The position numbers and the translations under genes are program-made. Shown here piece after piece: positions 25,335-35,130 of a DNA stretch of 64,000 bases. Every line of letters starts with the position of its first letter. The stretch's first letter is position 1. The DNA lies in the NCBI RefSeq assembly GCF_014529535.1, contig NC_050735.1:10179739-10243738 (forward strand). The letters run 5' to 3'. Under the pieces are notes generated by a model that saw only the letters and a list, made by a program, of their open reading frames with translations, was not told the origin of the DNA and did not search any database. The DNA is from Bradysia coprophila. Its lineage: Eukaryota > Arthropoda > Insecta > Diptera > Sciaridae.

Positions 25335-25515
25335 TAATGGTTTTTTCATGCCTTGGCTTGGGCATAAATTACGGAATTTTTATCGTAATTTAGGCCCTCA
25401 GCATGAAAAGTTGTATACGCATCTGTTGTAGACGGCTTATTTTAGGCACGTTCGCTTGTTGCCCTCACTTCATTCGGGCTACACGCGAAGTTGCCTCAAA
25501 TATATCGTCCACAAA
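25335..25515 (+). repeat. repeat family A, copy 1 (two hairpins)
   Basis: First hairpin: TTTTCATGCCTTGG to GGCCCTCAGCATGAAAAG, about 75 bp. Second hairpin: CATCTGTTGTAGACGG, ATTTTAGGCA, kernel CTTCATTCGGGCTAC, TGCCTCAAAT, CGTCCACAA. The same two-hairpin order occurs at 27795-27985, and inverted at 30303-30495 and 34401-34746. Confidence 0.75.
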
Positions 25516-25538
25516 GTAAAATAGCATACTGCACACAG

Positions 25539-26080
25539 GAATTTTTTTACTTTTGCCCCGAGTCGTTCATACTATTTTTTTTGATACCAACATTGAAAAT
25601 TGATACGTATCGCAAACATCGCAACAAAATCTTGAAATAAAAAGGCATTTAGCCATAAAATGAGGGGGTCCAGGGGGCGGCAGCCCCCTGGTATATGAAA
25701 AATTTAATAATTTAGCCATCACAACATAACACACACAAAAATTAAGATATAACTAACAAATCATTCAGTAACAAAAAGTATCAACTTTGTATGCTAATTT
25801 CAATAAGAACACTGGCGCACAGTGTTTTACAATTTTGATCGAAGTATTCTGCATAATATGAGCGGATTTTGTTGACAACTCGACTCATTTCTCTCATTTT
25901 CTGTGACGTCAGTCACTTTCGGTGTTCGTTCAGTTGCGTTCGCTCTTCGTTAAGTACTTTCTCCCCGTAGGATGCATTTTTTTACTTTCGCCCCTCATAT
26001 GCGGGGCGAAAGTATCATTTTTCAATGTTGGTATCAAAAAATAGTACATTGAATGACAAGGGGCGAAAGTAAAAAAATTC
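25539..26080 (+). repeat. repeat family B, copy 1, with GC-rich hairpin
   Basis: About 540 bp with imperfect terminal inverted repeats of about 38 bp (GAATTTTTTTACTTTTGCCCC at the left, GGGGCGAAAGTAAAAAAATTC at the right). An inner pair TTTGATACCAACATTGAAAA / TTTTCAATGTTGGTATCAAA follows. A 22-bp GC-rich palindrome (CCAGGGGGC, then GGCA, then GCCCCCTGG) lies at 25670-25691. Confidence 0.8.
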
Positions 26081-26137
26081 AACCGTGTGCGAGAGTTGGA
26101 GCCCGCGCCGAAGGCAAGGGCTCTAATCGCACAGGTT
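26081..26137. repeat. spacer segment between two family B copies
   Basis: AACCGTGTGCGAGAGTTGG to CGATTAGAGCC-type sequence with the kernel CGCGCCGAAGGCAAGGGCTC, bracketed by mirrored GGTTGAATTTTTTT ends. The inverse copy is at 27622-27680, and a diverged one is near 30985-31040. Confidence 0.7.
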
Positions 26138-26630
26138 GAATTTTTTTACTTTTGCCCCGAGTCGTTCATACTATTTTTTTTGATACCAACATTGAAAATT
26201 GATACGTATCACAAACATCGCAACAAAATGTTGAAATAAAAAGGCATTTAGCCAGAAAATGCGGGGGTCCCTGGTATATGAAAAATTTAATAATTTAGCC
26301 ATCACAACAATAACACACAAAAATTAAGATATAACTAACAAATCATTCAGTAACAAAAAGTATCAACTTTGTATGCTAATTTCAATAAGAACACTGGCGC
26401 ACAGTGTTTTACAATTTTGATCAAAGTATTCTGCATAATATGAGCGGATTTTGTTGACAACTCGACTCATTTCTCTCATTTTCTGTGACGTCAGTCACTT
26501 TCGCTGTTCGTTCAGTTGCGTTCGCTCTTCGTTAAGTACTTTCTCCCCGTGGGATGCATTTTTTTACTTTCGCCCCTCATATGCGGGGCAAAAGTATCAT
26601 TTTTCAATGTTGGTATCAAAAAAATAATTT
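26138..26630 (+). repeat. repeat family B, copy 2 (hairpin lost)
   Basis: Nearly identical to copy 1 in direct orientation, but at 26265-26275 the GC-rich hairpin is collapsed to GGGGGTCCCTGGTATATG, a clean loss of the hairpin. Its right terminal repeat is replaced by the palindrome at 26636-26700. Confidence 0.8.
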
Positions 26631-26635
26631 GATAT

Positions 26636-26700
26636 CACGTATCACGACGAGGCCGAAGCCCTTGGATACTTTTACTTATCCGGATACGAGATATCAAATT
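26636..26700. repeat. 65-bp palindrome inside family B
   Basis: AATTTGATATCACGTATC at the left pairs with GATACGAGATATCAAATT at the right; the loop contains GAGGCCGAAGCCC. Confidence 0.85.
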
Positions 26701-26900
26701 ACTTACCTGGTATAGTAATCTACTACTAGTCCAAGCGGTCTTTGATAAATTGCATCGAACATGAAAAATATTTAAAAGATGGGCCTATTTTTAAAGCGTT
26801 TTTCAGAGATTTTTCAAGAACTATGTATACAGTCAGAGGCAGTGAAATTTGAGCGTGAATTTGCCTCAGATGTTTTTCAGCTTATCCACCCAAACAATGA

Positions 26901-27110
26901 TAGTATATTACGTCACTGTTTGTAAATATTTGTTTAGGCAAGTATGAGGTTTGCGGAATGAGCCGAAGGCGAGTGGAGTAATCATAAGTGTCTAAATAAG
27001 CATTTACAAGCAGTGACGTAACACATTTTACATGTTTGTGGACGGTAAGTGCATTTTCCCTGTCACAAACAGTGATGTAAAGTGCACTTTACCGTGCATA
27101 AGCATGTAAA
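26901..27110 (+). repeat. repeat family D, copy 2
   Basis: Inverse of 19133-19350: TATATTACGTCACTGTTTGT, kernel GGAATGAGCCGAAGGCGAGT, CAGTGACGTAACACATTTTA, GTAAAGTGCACTTTACCGTG. Confidence 0.85.
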
Positions 27111-27720
27111 AACTCTTTTTTTGATACCAACATTGAAAAATGATACTTTCGCCCCGCATATGAGGGGCGAAAGTAAAAAAATGCATCCCACGGGGAGAAA
27201 GTACTTAACGAAGAGCGAACGCAACTGAACGAACAGCGAAAGTGACTGACGTCACAGAAAATGAGAGAAATGAGTCGAGTTGTCAACAAAATCCGCTCAT
27301 ATTATGCAGAATACTTTGATCAAAATTGTAAAACATTGTGCGCCAGTGTTCTTATTGAAATTAGCATACAAAGTTGATACTTTTTGTTACTGAATGATTT
27401 GTTAGTTATATCTTAATTTTTGTGTGTGTTATTGTTGTGATGGCTAAATTATTAAATTTTTCATATACCAGGTGGCTGCCGCCCCCTGGACCCCCGCATT
27501 TTCTGGCTAAATGCCTTTTTATTTCAACATTTTGTTGCGATGTTTGCGATACGTATCAATTTTCAATGTTGGTATCAAAAATAATAGTATGAACGACTCG
27601 GGGCAAAAGTAAAAAAATTCAACCTGTGCGATTAGAGCCCTTGCCTTCGGCGCGGGCTCCAACTCTCGCACACAGTTGAATTTTTTTACTTTCGCCCCTT
27701 GTCATTCAATGTACTATTAT
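27111..27720 (-). repeat. repeat family B, copy 3 (inverted)
   Basis: Reverse-complement copy of 26138-26620 plus the spacer segment. Together with copy 2 it forms a large inverted repeat of about 500 bp arms around 26636-27110. It keeps a GC-rich palindrome at 27468-27489 with one changed base. Confidence 0.8.
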
Positions 27721-27794
27721 TCGTCTTTATACGATTTTACCAGTACTACGCGCATGCGTGTAGTACCTTCAACCGTATAAACAAGTATAAACAG

Positions 27795-27985
27795 TTTTCA
27801 TGCTTCGGGGCCGAAAATGAGGGCAATTTTTTGAATTTTCTCGGGTTTCCGGCCCTCTGCATGAAAACTTACATGTGCACCTGTTTGGGACGGTTGATTT
27901 AAGGCACTTTCGCTTGTAAGCCTCACTTCGTTCGGCCTACAATCCGCGAAATTGCCTAAAATCAATCGTCCAAAACAGGTACACA
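27795..27985 (+). repeat. repeat family A, copy 2
   Basis: Hairpin 1 is CATGCTTCGGGGCCGAAAAT to CCGGCCCTCTGCATGAAAA; hairpin 2 is CCTGTTTGGGACGGTTGATT to AATCAATCGTCCAAAACAGG, with loop CACTTCGTTCGGCCTAC. It is near-identical, inverted, to 30303-30495. Just before it (27722-27792) is a short copy of the interior of family I. Confidence 0.85.
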
Positions 27986-28037
27986 AATAGTTATTTACGT
28001 ATCGATTGAGGAGGCCGAAAGAGTTACGTATTAAGTT

Positions 28038-28153
28038 TTGTATGCTTGCTAAGAGGACCGAAAGTAAAGAAATGTCAATTCAAGGGGCGAAAGCGAAAGC
28101 TTTCGCCCCGCGAATTGACAGCTTTACTTTCGGCCCTCTTAGCAAGCATACAA
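28038..28153. repeat. 116-bp palindrome, family C
   Basis: TTGTATGCTTGCTAAGAGG pairs with CCTCTTAGCAAGCATACAA, and GGGGCGAAAGC pairs with GCTTTCGCCCC across a 4-nt loop, so the whole element folds almost end to end. Confidence 0.85.
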
Positions 28154-28260
28154 TAACCATTTGATTGCATGTGTGGATCAGCTGAAAAGCAGCTGCAGTT
28201 AATTATTGCTGAAGTTTCTCTGTACTCATCTTTAAGGCACACAAATCAAAACAGTTATTT

Positions 28261-28356
28261 GTTAACCAAGGGGAGGAAATAGGAAATTTCACCAAGAGCG
28301 AAGCGAGGACCGGAACTCGCTCAAGATGAAATTTCCTATATCTCCTCGAGGTTAAA
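28261..28356. repeat. foldback element family E, copy 1
   Basis: GAAATAGGAAATTTC on the left mirrors GAAATTTCCTATATCTCC on the right, flanked by GTTAACC/GGTTAAAAC. The loop is AGAGCGAAGCGAGGACCGG. The second copy is in an intron at 56330-56455. Confidence 0.75.
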
Positions 28357-28470
28357 ACAACATTTTTCGTTCTAGCGTTTTGCGAAAATCCGCATTTTGT
28401 CAACTTCGAAGAAAATAAAATAAATGTCGTGTTTTGTTATTCAGCCATTTTAGGTCGTTTTCTCACCTAA

Positions 28471-28632
28471 TTCACGCCATAAGTGCGGTCAAAATTCAAA
28501 ATCTTTCTCACGCAAGTCATTCTAACGCAGCGTCATTTTCATACAAGGAAGCGTTAAAATGTATTTTTCATTTCACTTTTTCATCGACTCGTTCACTTGA
28601 AATTCAAATTTTAGGCACACTTACGAAGTGAA
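28471..28632 (-). repeat. repeat family F, copy
   Basis: TTCACGCCATAAGTGCGG at the left and CACACTTACGAAGTGAA at the right, with ACGCAGCGTCATTTTCATAC and TCATCGACTCGTTCACTT inside; inverted relative to 39320-39481. Confidence 0.8.
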
Positions 28633-28773
28633 TATGTCTGAACCCGTCATTTTAGGGTAGAGAATTATTATTTTCTCACCTAAAATGTTGCCTCTCAGAA
28701 TAACAACGAAGGGCTATTTTCACAACGCTTCATAGTGGAAAAAATAAGGATTTTCGCGTCGCTAGCATGAAAC

Positions 28774-28867
28774 AAATTTTATGTGTCCTCTGTGTGGTAA
28801 GACTAATATGATTATGCTCGGAGAGGAAGTTTGAGCTTATATTTGCATCGACACATAAAATATGATA
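28774..28867. repeat. foldback element family R
   Basis: TTTTATGTGTCCTCTGTG, TGTGGTAAGACTAA, GCTCGGAGAG, TTTGCATCGACACATAAAAT. The ends TTTTATGTGTC/GACACATAAAA are inverted. The reverse complement of a related sequence lies at 50580-50672. Confidence 0.6.
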
Positions 28868-29116
28868 TGCACCTATGTCCAAAAGGTTATTTTGACGAGT
28901 TGGATTGTGATCCGCGCCTTCGGCTTTGGTCACAGGTACATTATATTTCTTACTTCGCTCATCGGTGGGGAGAAATTCCAGCAAAGAATGTAATCAGAAT
29001 TTCATAGATACGTACGCTATTTTACTCGACCAAGCAAAACACGTTGAAGTAATATCTTTTTCTTAACTCAGTGACGAAAAGTAAAACTTTTGTTGCCTTT
29101 TTTGATAAAAACGTTG

Positions 29117-29239
29117 TATACAACTCGGTGATAAATGATTTTTTAGGCACAATATGTGTATTGTCACACTCGGCCTACGACCTCGAGTGACAATTTACAC
29201 ATCTAGTGCCTAAAAAAGCATTTATCACTCGGTTGTATA
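29117..29239. repeat. 123-bp palindrome, family J
   Basis: TATACAACTCGGTGATAAAT pairs with ATTTATCACTCGGTTGTATA, and TTTTTTAGGCAC with GTGCCTAAAAAA. The loop holds CACTCGGCCTACGACCTCGAGTG. A partial copy is near 40525-40560. Confidence 0.85.
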
Positions 29240-29580
29240 AATTACTAATTTATTTATTTCATTGGTCTTCCCAGAGAAACACTACGTTGAGTCTATAAGA
29301 CTTGTTTACCTTTTCTCCATAGGAGCCCAGACGAAAAGTCCGAGAGATTTGAAACATAGCGCTCTACTAAGTAAGACGAGCGCGAGATTTTTTTCACGTT
29401 CATGCGTTATTTGACGCGTGGATTTTTTGGCCTGTTTCCATTCAGATGGATTCTTTAAAAGAGGTAAACAATTTTGTAACGCGTGCAAATTTTGGACGCG
29501 TGAAAATAATTTTTGAGCATTTTTTTTTTTGTAAAATTGTCTTCAACTTTGACGCATGAAAATATTTTTGAGAGGAAAAT

Positions 29581-29807
29581 TCAGTTAGAGGCAGTGAAAT
29601 TTGAGCATAAAGCTTCAGCTGTTTTTGAGGTGATCCACCAGACAACCATTCTTTTTACATCTTTACACGGTTTTAGCACTACCACGCGCGTGCGTGTAGC
29701 AGCTTCAACCGTATAGACAAGTATAAACAGTTTTGATTGTGTGTGCGCATCAGCTGAAAAACAGCTGAAGCAAATTTATGCTGAAATTTCGCTGCCTCTG
29801 ACTGTAC
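29581..29807. repeat. foldback element family I
   Basis: Ends are inverted: GTTAGAGGCAGTGAAATTTG against GAAATTTCGCTGCCTCTGAC, then GCTTCAGCTGTTTTT against AAAAACAGCTGAAGC. The interior holds a second palindrome around ACCACGCGCGTGCGTGTAG. Partial copies lie at 11760-11860, 12815-12890, 26830-26890 and 27722-27792. Confidence 0.8.
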
Positions 29808-30302
29808 CTAAATATTTTGAAATTATAGTAATACCGAAGTATCAGTAGCCGAACCCAGAAGCGGTTAGAGCGCCATATTTTTACGTGGATGCCTGTTATT
29901 CAATTCATATAAGAACGGCGCTTTATACATGGTTTTGCCTAGTAATACGGGCATGTACGTGTGGCGAAGTGATACATTACTTCTGATTTTCCATACAAAC
30001 AAAAATCATCTTTCATCTACACTACGACGATAGAGTCATAACGATAGGTGAAATTTCTATGTAAAGTTGTGTTACATTTACGTATATCTCAAAGTGTTTA
30101 GCACTAAAGGTAAATGTAAAATGCAAATCTTCAAAAAGATAGATAATCATCTTGAATTTTGTGTGTTTTCAAGGATTTTCATTACCTTCGGTTCTTTGAC
30201 TCTCAATCTGTGTGTCATGGATGGTTTAATTCAATTTAAACAAAGTCGCTACGCTCATGCTTACAGGAGCGAAAGTGTGCAATAGAGATATGTAATAGTC
30301 AT

Positions 30303-30495
30303 TTGTGTACCTGTTTTGGACGATTGATTTTAGGCAATTTCGCGGATTGTAGGCCGAACGAAGTGAGGCTTACAAGCGAAAGTGCCTTAAATCAACCGTC
30401 CCAAACAGGTGCACATGTGAGTTTTCATGCAGAGGGCCGGAAACCCGAGAAAATTCGAAAAATTGCCCTCATTTTCGGCCCCGAAGCATGAAAAC
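30303..30495 (-). repeat. repeat family A, copy 3 (inverted)
   Basis: Nearly exact inverse of 27795-27985, with the kernel GTAGGCCGAACGAAGTGAGG. Confidence 0.85.
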
Positions 30496-31085
30496 AATTT
30501 TTTTATGCCAAATACTGCGAAAGTTTGTATTTTCGGTCCTCAAATGGTGACCGAAAGTAAAAAAATTCAGGCCTTGGGCCGAAAGTAAATGTCACTGTCA
30601 TCATTTTACTTTCGCCCCGTGGGCTTGCGTATTTGCGGGCCGAAAGTAAATGTCACTGTCATCATTTTACTTTCGGTCCTCATATGTCTCGAAAACACAT
30701 GTTCACTTGATTGAAAGTACGCATTGAGTGTAGCCAAATGTTTTGTGAGCAAGAGAATGTATGTTTACAGTAATTTCATTTGTTAAATTGTTTTTATTTT
30801 TATACCAGGGGGCTGCCGCCCCCTGGACCCCCGCGCTTTTCGGCATTTTGGTGTTTCTACAGCAAATTTTGTTGATAACTCAACAGTTTAATTAAAATTA
30901 TGTTTTGTTTCGGACCGAAAATACAAATCTTCCGCAGTATTTGGCATAAAAAATAGTATGCATCACTCGGGGCAAAAGTAAAAAAATTCAAATCGTGTGA
31001 TTGCCGCCCTTGCCTGCGGCGCGGGCTGCAAACTTCACACGTTTGAATTTTTTTACTTTCGCCCCTTGTTATGCAAAATACTATT
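30496..31085. repeat. diverged family B relative with conserved GC-rich palindrome
   Basis: Shows ATGCCAAATACTGCG/CGCAGTATTTGGCAT inverted pairs, two direct AAATGTCACTGTCATCATTT segments, and a right part with AAAGTAAAAAAATTCAAA and TTTGAATTTTTTTACTTT around TTGCCTGCGGCGCGGGC. The GC-rich palindrome at 30805-30826 is preserved although the flanks are not alignable to copies 1-3. Confidence 0.7.
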
Positions 31086-31240
31086 ATTCACTGATAAAAC
31101 GCGTTGTCTGTATAATCAGACAAATTTTTCTTCACAAATTACAATGAAATAAGAGTCAGCTCATAACTTCAAAGCAGCTAGCATTACAGAATTTTGAACT
31201 CTAGCAGTAAAATGCAATCGTGTCACACAATGAAATATAA

Positions 31241-31246
31241 TTTATT
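31241..31246 (-). promoter_or_regulatory. polyadenylation signal, first puff-type gene
   Basis: AATAAA on the minus strand, 45 nt after the stop. The flanking CACACAATGAAATATAAT is identical in the second gene at 35081-35086. Confidence 0.65.
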
Positions 31247-31290
31247 GAAGCCGCTTTCAGTATTTATATACATTTATCCAAACAGAAAAA

Positions 31291-32216
31291 TTAGGCCGGA
31301 CCTGCACAAGGAGCACAAGTTAAGTCGTGCGAGTTTCTAAAACCGATATACGAAGCCTTAATAGCAGAACTCTCTCCTTCTGCACGTTGGATGATGGAGG
31401 TGAGCTGACTCTGTCTCTGTGTAGCAATAGCAAGGAATTCACTGGTTTCACAGCGCAATGTGTTTAGATCCTTTTCGCATGCAGCATTTTGTTTTCGAAG
31501 TTTTTCAATTTCGGTATTAAGTCTTTCAATTTTGCATCTAAGTTCTTCTTGTTGTTTTCGGCACGCGATTAATTCATTATTGCAGATATTCAATTTTTTC
31601 TTGCACTCGTCCAATTGACATTGTAGATCCCGTTCTCTTCCTCGGCATCTTTCAAGTTTTTCTTGTAACTGAGTAATTGTACAATTCAACTCCTCGATTT
31701 TGTTAAGAAGTTTTGCGTTTTCCTTCTTGCAGTCAGCCAATTCTTTTTTGCACTTTTCAAGTGCCTTTTGCGCTTCAGCCAATTCCTTCTTAAGTTGCTC
31801 AATCGTTTCTTTAAGATTTTCCGTATTTTTCTGACATTCCTTGAGTGCTTTTTCAGCTTTTTGCCTAGCTTCCTTCTCTCGTTTCAAAGCTTCGGAAAGT
31901 TGGCAATTTTCTGCACGAAGACCATCATTTTCTTTTCTCAAAATATTATTTTCTTTCTTTAGGCCGTCTATGATTTTCTCGAGATTATCATTCCGTTGAT
32001 TGCACAGTACGAGTCTGTCGATTAGTTGTCCTTTAGTCAATGTATTTAGAGTGTCCTTACACGTACACTTATCGTCCACAGTTACAACTGAACCGCCCTG
32101 AAGCTCCTGAAATAATATTTTGATTGGTAATAGATTCTCAAAGTTACAGTTTCAATCTTGTTTTAACATACCTGAATGGCCAATAATACAACAGTCAGAA
32201 CAATAAATTGCTTCAT
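31291..32216 (-). CDS. Secreted cysteine-rich coiled-coil protein, DNA puff II/9-type (downstream copy)
   Basis: Two exons, 32216-32172 and 32106-31291, with a 65-nt intron, encode 286 residues. Exon 1 is a signal peptide (MKQFIVLTVVLLAIQ). After CTCKDTLNTL the protein is almost entirely charged heptad sequence with Leu/Ile in core positions. Many cysteines occur at regular intervals (LKECQKN, LEKCKKELADCKK, DLQCQLDECKKKLNICNNELIACRK, EELRCKIERL), and it ends in a short tail with CAPC. I infer a secreted, disulfide-linked fibrous protein of the larval salivary gland. One short 5' intron, tandem duplication in the same direction and this composition match what I recall of Sciara coprophila DNA puff genes II/9-1 and II/9-2, which are amplified and transcribed before pupation. 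The identity is from memory, not a search. Similar coiled coils could mislead, but the architecture is specific. Confidence 0.85.
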
Positions 32217-32308
32217 TTTACAATTTAATTATTAAATTGATTTAACAAATTGTGTTTTGATACTTATTTCCTTGTGCTTTTGAATGATTCTGAAGTGCAA
32301 CATACCGT

Positions 32309-32315
32309 TTTTATA
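32309..32315 (-). promoter_or_regulatory. TATA box of the downstream puff-type gene
   Basis: TATAAAA on the minus strand, about 93 nt upstream of the ATG. The surrounding roughly 180 bp (AAACCGGAAATTTTT, GAGGCAGAGACTACCTGAA) is conserved in front of the other copy. Confidence 0.65.
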
Positions 32316-32399
32316 TGAATTTAAACCGGAAATTTTGGATTTAATTTTTGAAATCAATGTGTGCATTTCCCCATATAGGTGAGGCAGAGACTACCTGAA

Positions 32400-33059
32400 T
32401 CATATTTGTATTTGCAAATGAATTTCGTTTCTCAATATTGAAATGATATAAAAATGATGATGAATCTACAGTAGATCCGTACCCTTTCGAAACTTTTCAT
32501 CCTTGCACGCGTCGCACCTTTTGTTAAAAATCGCCGATTGGACATTTGCAACATAGGATGCGATGTGAACTGGAAATAAATCGAACATACTACATGTCCA
32601 ATATTCAAAATTTTTCAACATAGAAAGTGGAGTCATCTGTTGAATGTGAATATCGCGAATACGCTTTTAGCCTTCAAAACCAAATTTGGTCGAAAGATAA
32701 ATTCTTTAATTTCCGAAAGTATTTCGTGTAAACGCGTAAGATATTTTTGATTGCTTCGACTCCCCTAACTTGAACCAGTTGTAGTTCGTTGGGGGCACGT
32801 GCTGTTGAATTTGTTCAATGAAAATATAATATTGCTATTAATGACCCCTTCCGAATTTACATGTCTGTTCTTGTTTAAAATCTTCCGAAAGAAATTGTTA
32901 AATAGTAAAGTGTCCACTCCACTCAACAAAAAGTACTCCGTGAGAGAGCCGTGAGAGAGCAGGCTGTCAAATAAACAAAGAAAAAATTGAAAAAAAATCA
33001 ATTTTGTCTCTCACACGGAGTACTTTTTTGGTAAGAGGAAACTAAGCATATACCACGTC
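32400..33059. other. spacer between puff-type genes, no gene seen
   Basis: Beyond the conserved upstream segment the sequence is unique and AT-rich. A short inverted pair CTCACGGAGTACTTTTT-like (32930-32950 against 33005-33030) flanks AGAGAGCCGTGAGAGAGC. Confidence 0.5.
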
Positions 33060-33350
33060 AAGTGTCAAGTCTTGCTTGTAAGTTTGTTGCTTTGGCAAGT
33101 CAAGTGGGAGCCGAAGGCGAGTGGAGGTTACACATTAGCCACATCAATAACTTACAAGCAATTACGTAAGATATTTTTCATACCTAGGACCCGTCGCCTT
33201 CGGCTCTGGCTGAAAACTTCTCAAACGCTAAAAAAGACTTTTAGTCCTAGGTACGAAATGTACTAATACATGCTAGCGGTTTGTAATTGCATTTTCACAA
33301 TTACAAACAGTGATGTAACACTTTACTAGTGTGTGGACTAGCATGTAAAA
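33060..33350 (+). repeat. repeat family D, copy 3, with an inserted palindrome
   Basis: GTAAGTTTGTTGCTTTGGCA, kernel GGGAGCCGAAGGCGAGTGGA, ACTTACAAGCAATTACGTAA. Then a separate hairpin ACCTAGGACCCGTCGCCTTC to AGTCCTAGGTAC (33180-33254) interrupts before ACAAACAGTGATGTAACAC. Confidence 0.75.
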
Positions 33351-33596
33351 TGTTTAAAAATGCGAAAACATCGACCAACCCCATCCTAATAGTTTATGGC
33401 TCAAACGAATCGTAAATTCATCCAAATACAATTAAAATGGTCTGCGAGGCGATATTGTTGAGTGGAATAAGGTCTGAGAAATGGATATTTTTCGAGAGGA
33501 CGGTTGCACGACAATTCGACCCGGAGACTTGAATCCGACGTTATACATTTACTGTAGCGTTAAATCTTGAACGTATTTGCAAATAGCAACACACTT

Positions 33597-33750
33597 CAAG
33601 CATGATGGTATTCTAAGTAGTGCATTGAAACTTGGTATTCTGCAAAACTTTACAGTGTCTCATACAACTGTTAAACACTGTAAAAACCATTTCATATAAA
33701 ATAGTACTTGGCAGCTGTCAACTCTGAACACTTTTGCTTGAAGTGCGTTG
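33597..33750. repeat. repeat family P, copy 1
   Basis: Ends CAACACACTTCAAGCA and TGCTTGAAGTGCGTTG are inverted; the interior contains AAAATAGTACTTGGCAGCTGTC. Other copies are at 58693-58838 and, partial, at 47845-47870 and 55385-55530. Confidence 0.85.
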
Positions 33751-34400
33751 CAAATAGTCATTTACGTATCTGTGGCTGACAACAGATACGTGATTCACGA
33801 GTAGCATGCTTTATTTATAAGTGAATATGTATAGTTAGATGACACAGCCTTTCAGACGGTTTATAAAATTTCAAACAAGAATAACTTTGCGAGCGAAGCG
33901 AGAGCCGTAATACACAATAGTTTCAACAAAAATGAATGTTTACGACTTAAACAAGAAATCTTTCCAATGCCTTTTAAATCAGGTATTGCTGGTTTGAAAA
34001 TGTAAGACATATTTTGCTTCGTTTATTCTGAATTTAATAAAATAAATGCGCAACTGATGAGAAAGCAAAACCATTTTATGATATTTTTGTAGCAATTGCA
34101 AAACTTGATTGAGATATTCAATCAGTCAAGGGAGCTGACCCACCCAAAACGTGGGAACTACACAAGCCACGATTTTTCTCCTGACAGCAACATAGGTCAA
34201 AGGTTTTTTTTTCACTCGGAGCAATTGACTCAATCTCAAACGGAACCAAATGTGGTTTTCAGTTATGAACAAAGAATCAATGTGTGGTGCCAGGTCTCTG
34301 CTGCCCATATTAGGACTTGATGGCTCAAGGCTCAAGAGAGTTTTTGCGAATGACAATTTCAAAATTTTTTATCAGCACCAGCAGCCAAAGGTGAACTTAC

Positions 34401-34746
34401 GTATCTGTGGTGGACGGATGATTTTAGGCAATTTCTCGAGTTGTAGCTCGAATGAAGTGAAGGAGACGAGCGAAAGTGCTCAAAAACCACCGTCCACAAC
34501 AGGTGTGTATCACGGCAGAGTAAATTAAACTAGGCAGGAGCAGAGGACGCAAATAGATTCAAAGAATGGAGCTAAATCCCGTTATAATCGTCTTCGTGTT
34601 CGTTCCATGCAATTGTTTTAGTAAGCTTTTCGCACCAAAATGCTCTTGCCTGGCTTTTACTCTGCCGTGGTGTGCACACAACTTTTTATGCTGAGGACCC
34701 AAATTACGAGAAAAATTCTGTAATGTATGCCCAAGGCATGAAAAAA
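34401..34746 (-). repeat. repeat family A, copy 4 (inverted, interrupted)
   Basis: Hairpin 2 (ACGGATGATTTTAGGCAATT to AACCACCGTCCACAACAGG) at 34401-34502 and hairpin 1 (TTTTTATGCTGAGGACCC to CCCAAGGCATGAAAAAA) at 34683-34746 are separated by the 159-bp element at 34511-34669. Confidence 0.8.
34511..34669. mobile_element. family L MITE, 159 bp, with 8-bp target duplication
   Basis: Ends CACGGCAGAGTAAATTAAAC and TGGCTTTTACTCTGCCGTG are inverted. It is flanked by GTGTGTAT (34503-34510) and GTGTGCAC (34670-34677), an 8-bp duplication with two changes, and it splits family A copy 4 exactly where the uninterrupted copy at 25410-25430 is continuous. The same ends bound the 4.3-kb element at 43163-47486. 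Confidence 0.88.
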
Positions 34747-35080
34747 TATTCTACCACCTTCTCAGAATCAAGCGACGATTCGGTTGAGCCATATAAAGCG
34801 TTGAGTTGAACTGTTGTGCCTCTGGGGATGTTTTTTTGTGCGGGAGCTTATTGTGTCTGGAGATATTTGTTCTCATTGTTCATAAAGATCGAGAATGACC
34901 TGAATTTCAATTGTTTTTGGTGAAGAGATGATAGCCAGTTTCCAATTTGTATTGTAATCACCAATCACTGAATCAATTTGAGGTAGCTGTACCAAAAAAA
35001 TCATGAATTCTGGCGGTACGTAGACAATTCATTTGTTTTGTTTAAAATAAAATAGAATCGTGTCACACAATGAAATATAA

Positions 35081-35086
35081 TTTATT
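35081..35086 (-). promoter_or_regulatory. polyadenylation signal, second puff-type gene
   Basis: AATAAA on the minus strand, 45 nt beyond the stop, in the same conserved context as 31241-31246. Confidence 0.65.
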
Positions 35087-35130
35087 GAAACCGCTTACAG
35101 TATTTATTTACATTTAGCCAAAAAGCAAAA

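Noticed and set aside
25535-31085. CRISPR-like spaced repeats
   Set aside because: Repeats are inverted, of unequal spacing and long, in a eukaryotic genome; they are foldback elements.
31768-31962. Plus-strand frame rich in Phe and Leu opposite the coiled coil
   Set aside because: Mirror of Lys/Glu codons on the coding strand; a shadow of the real gene.
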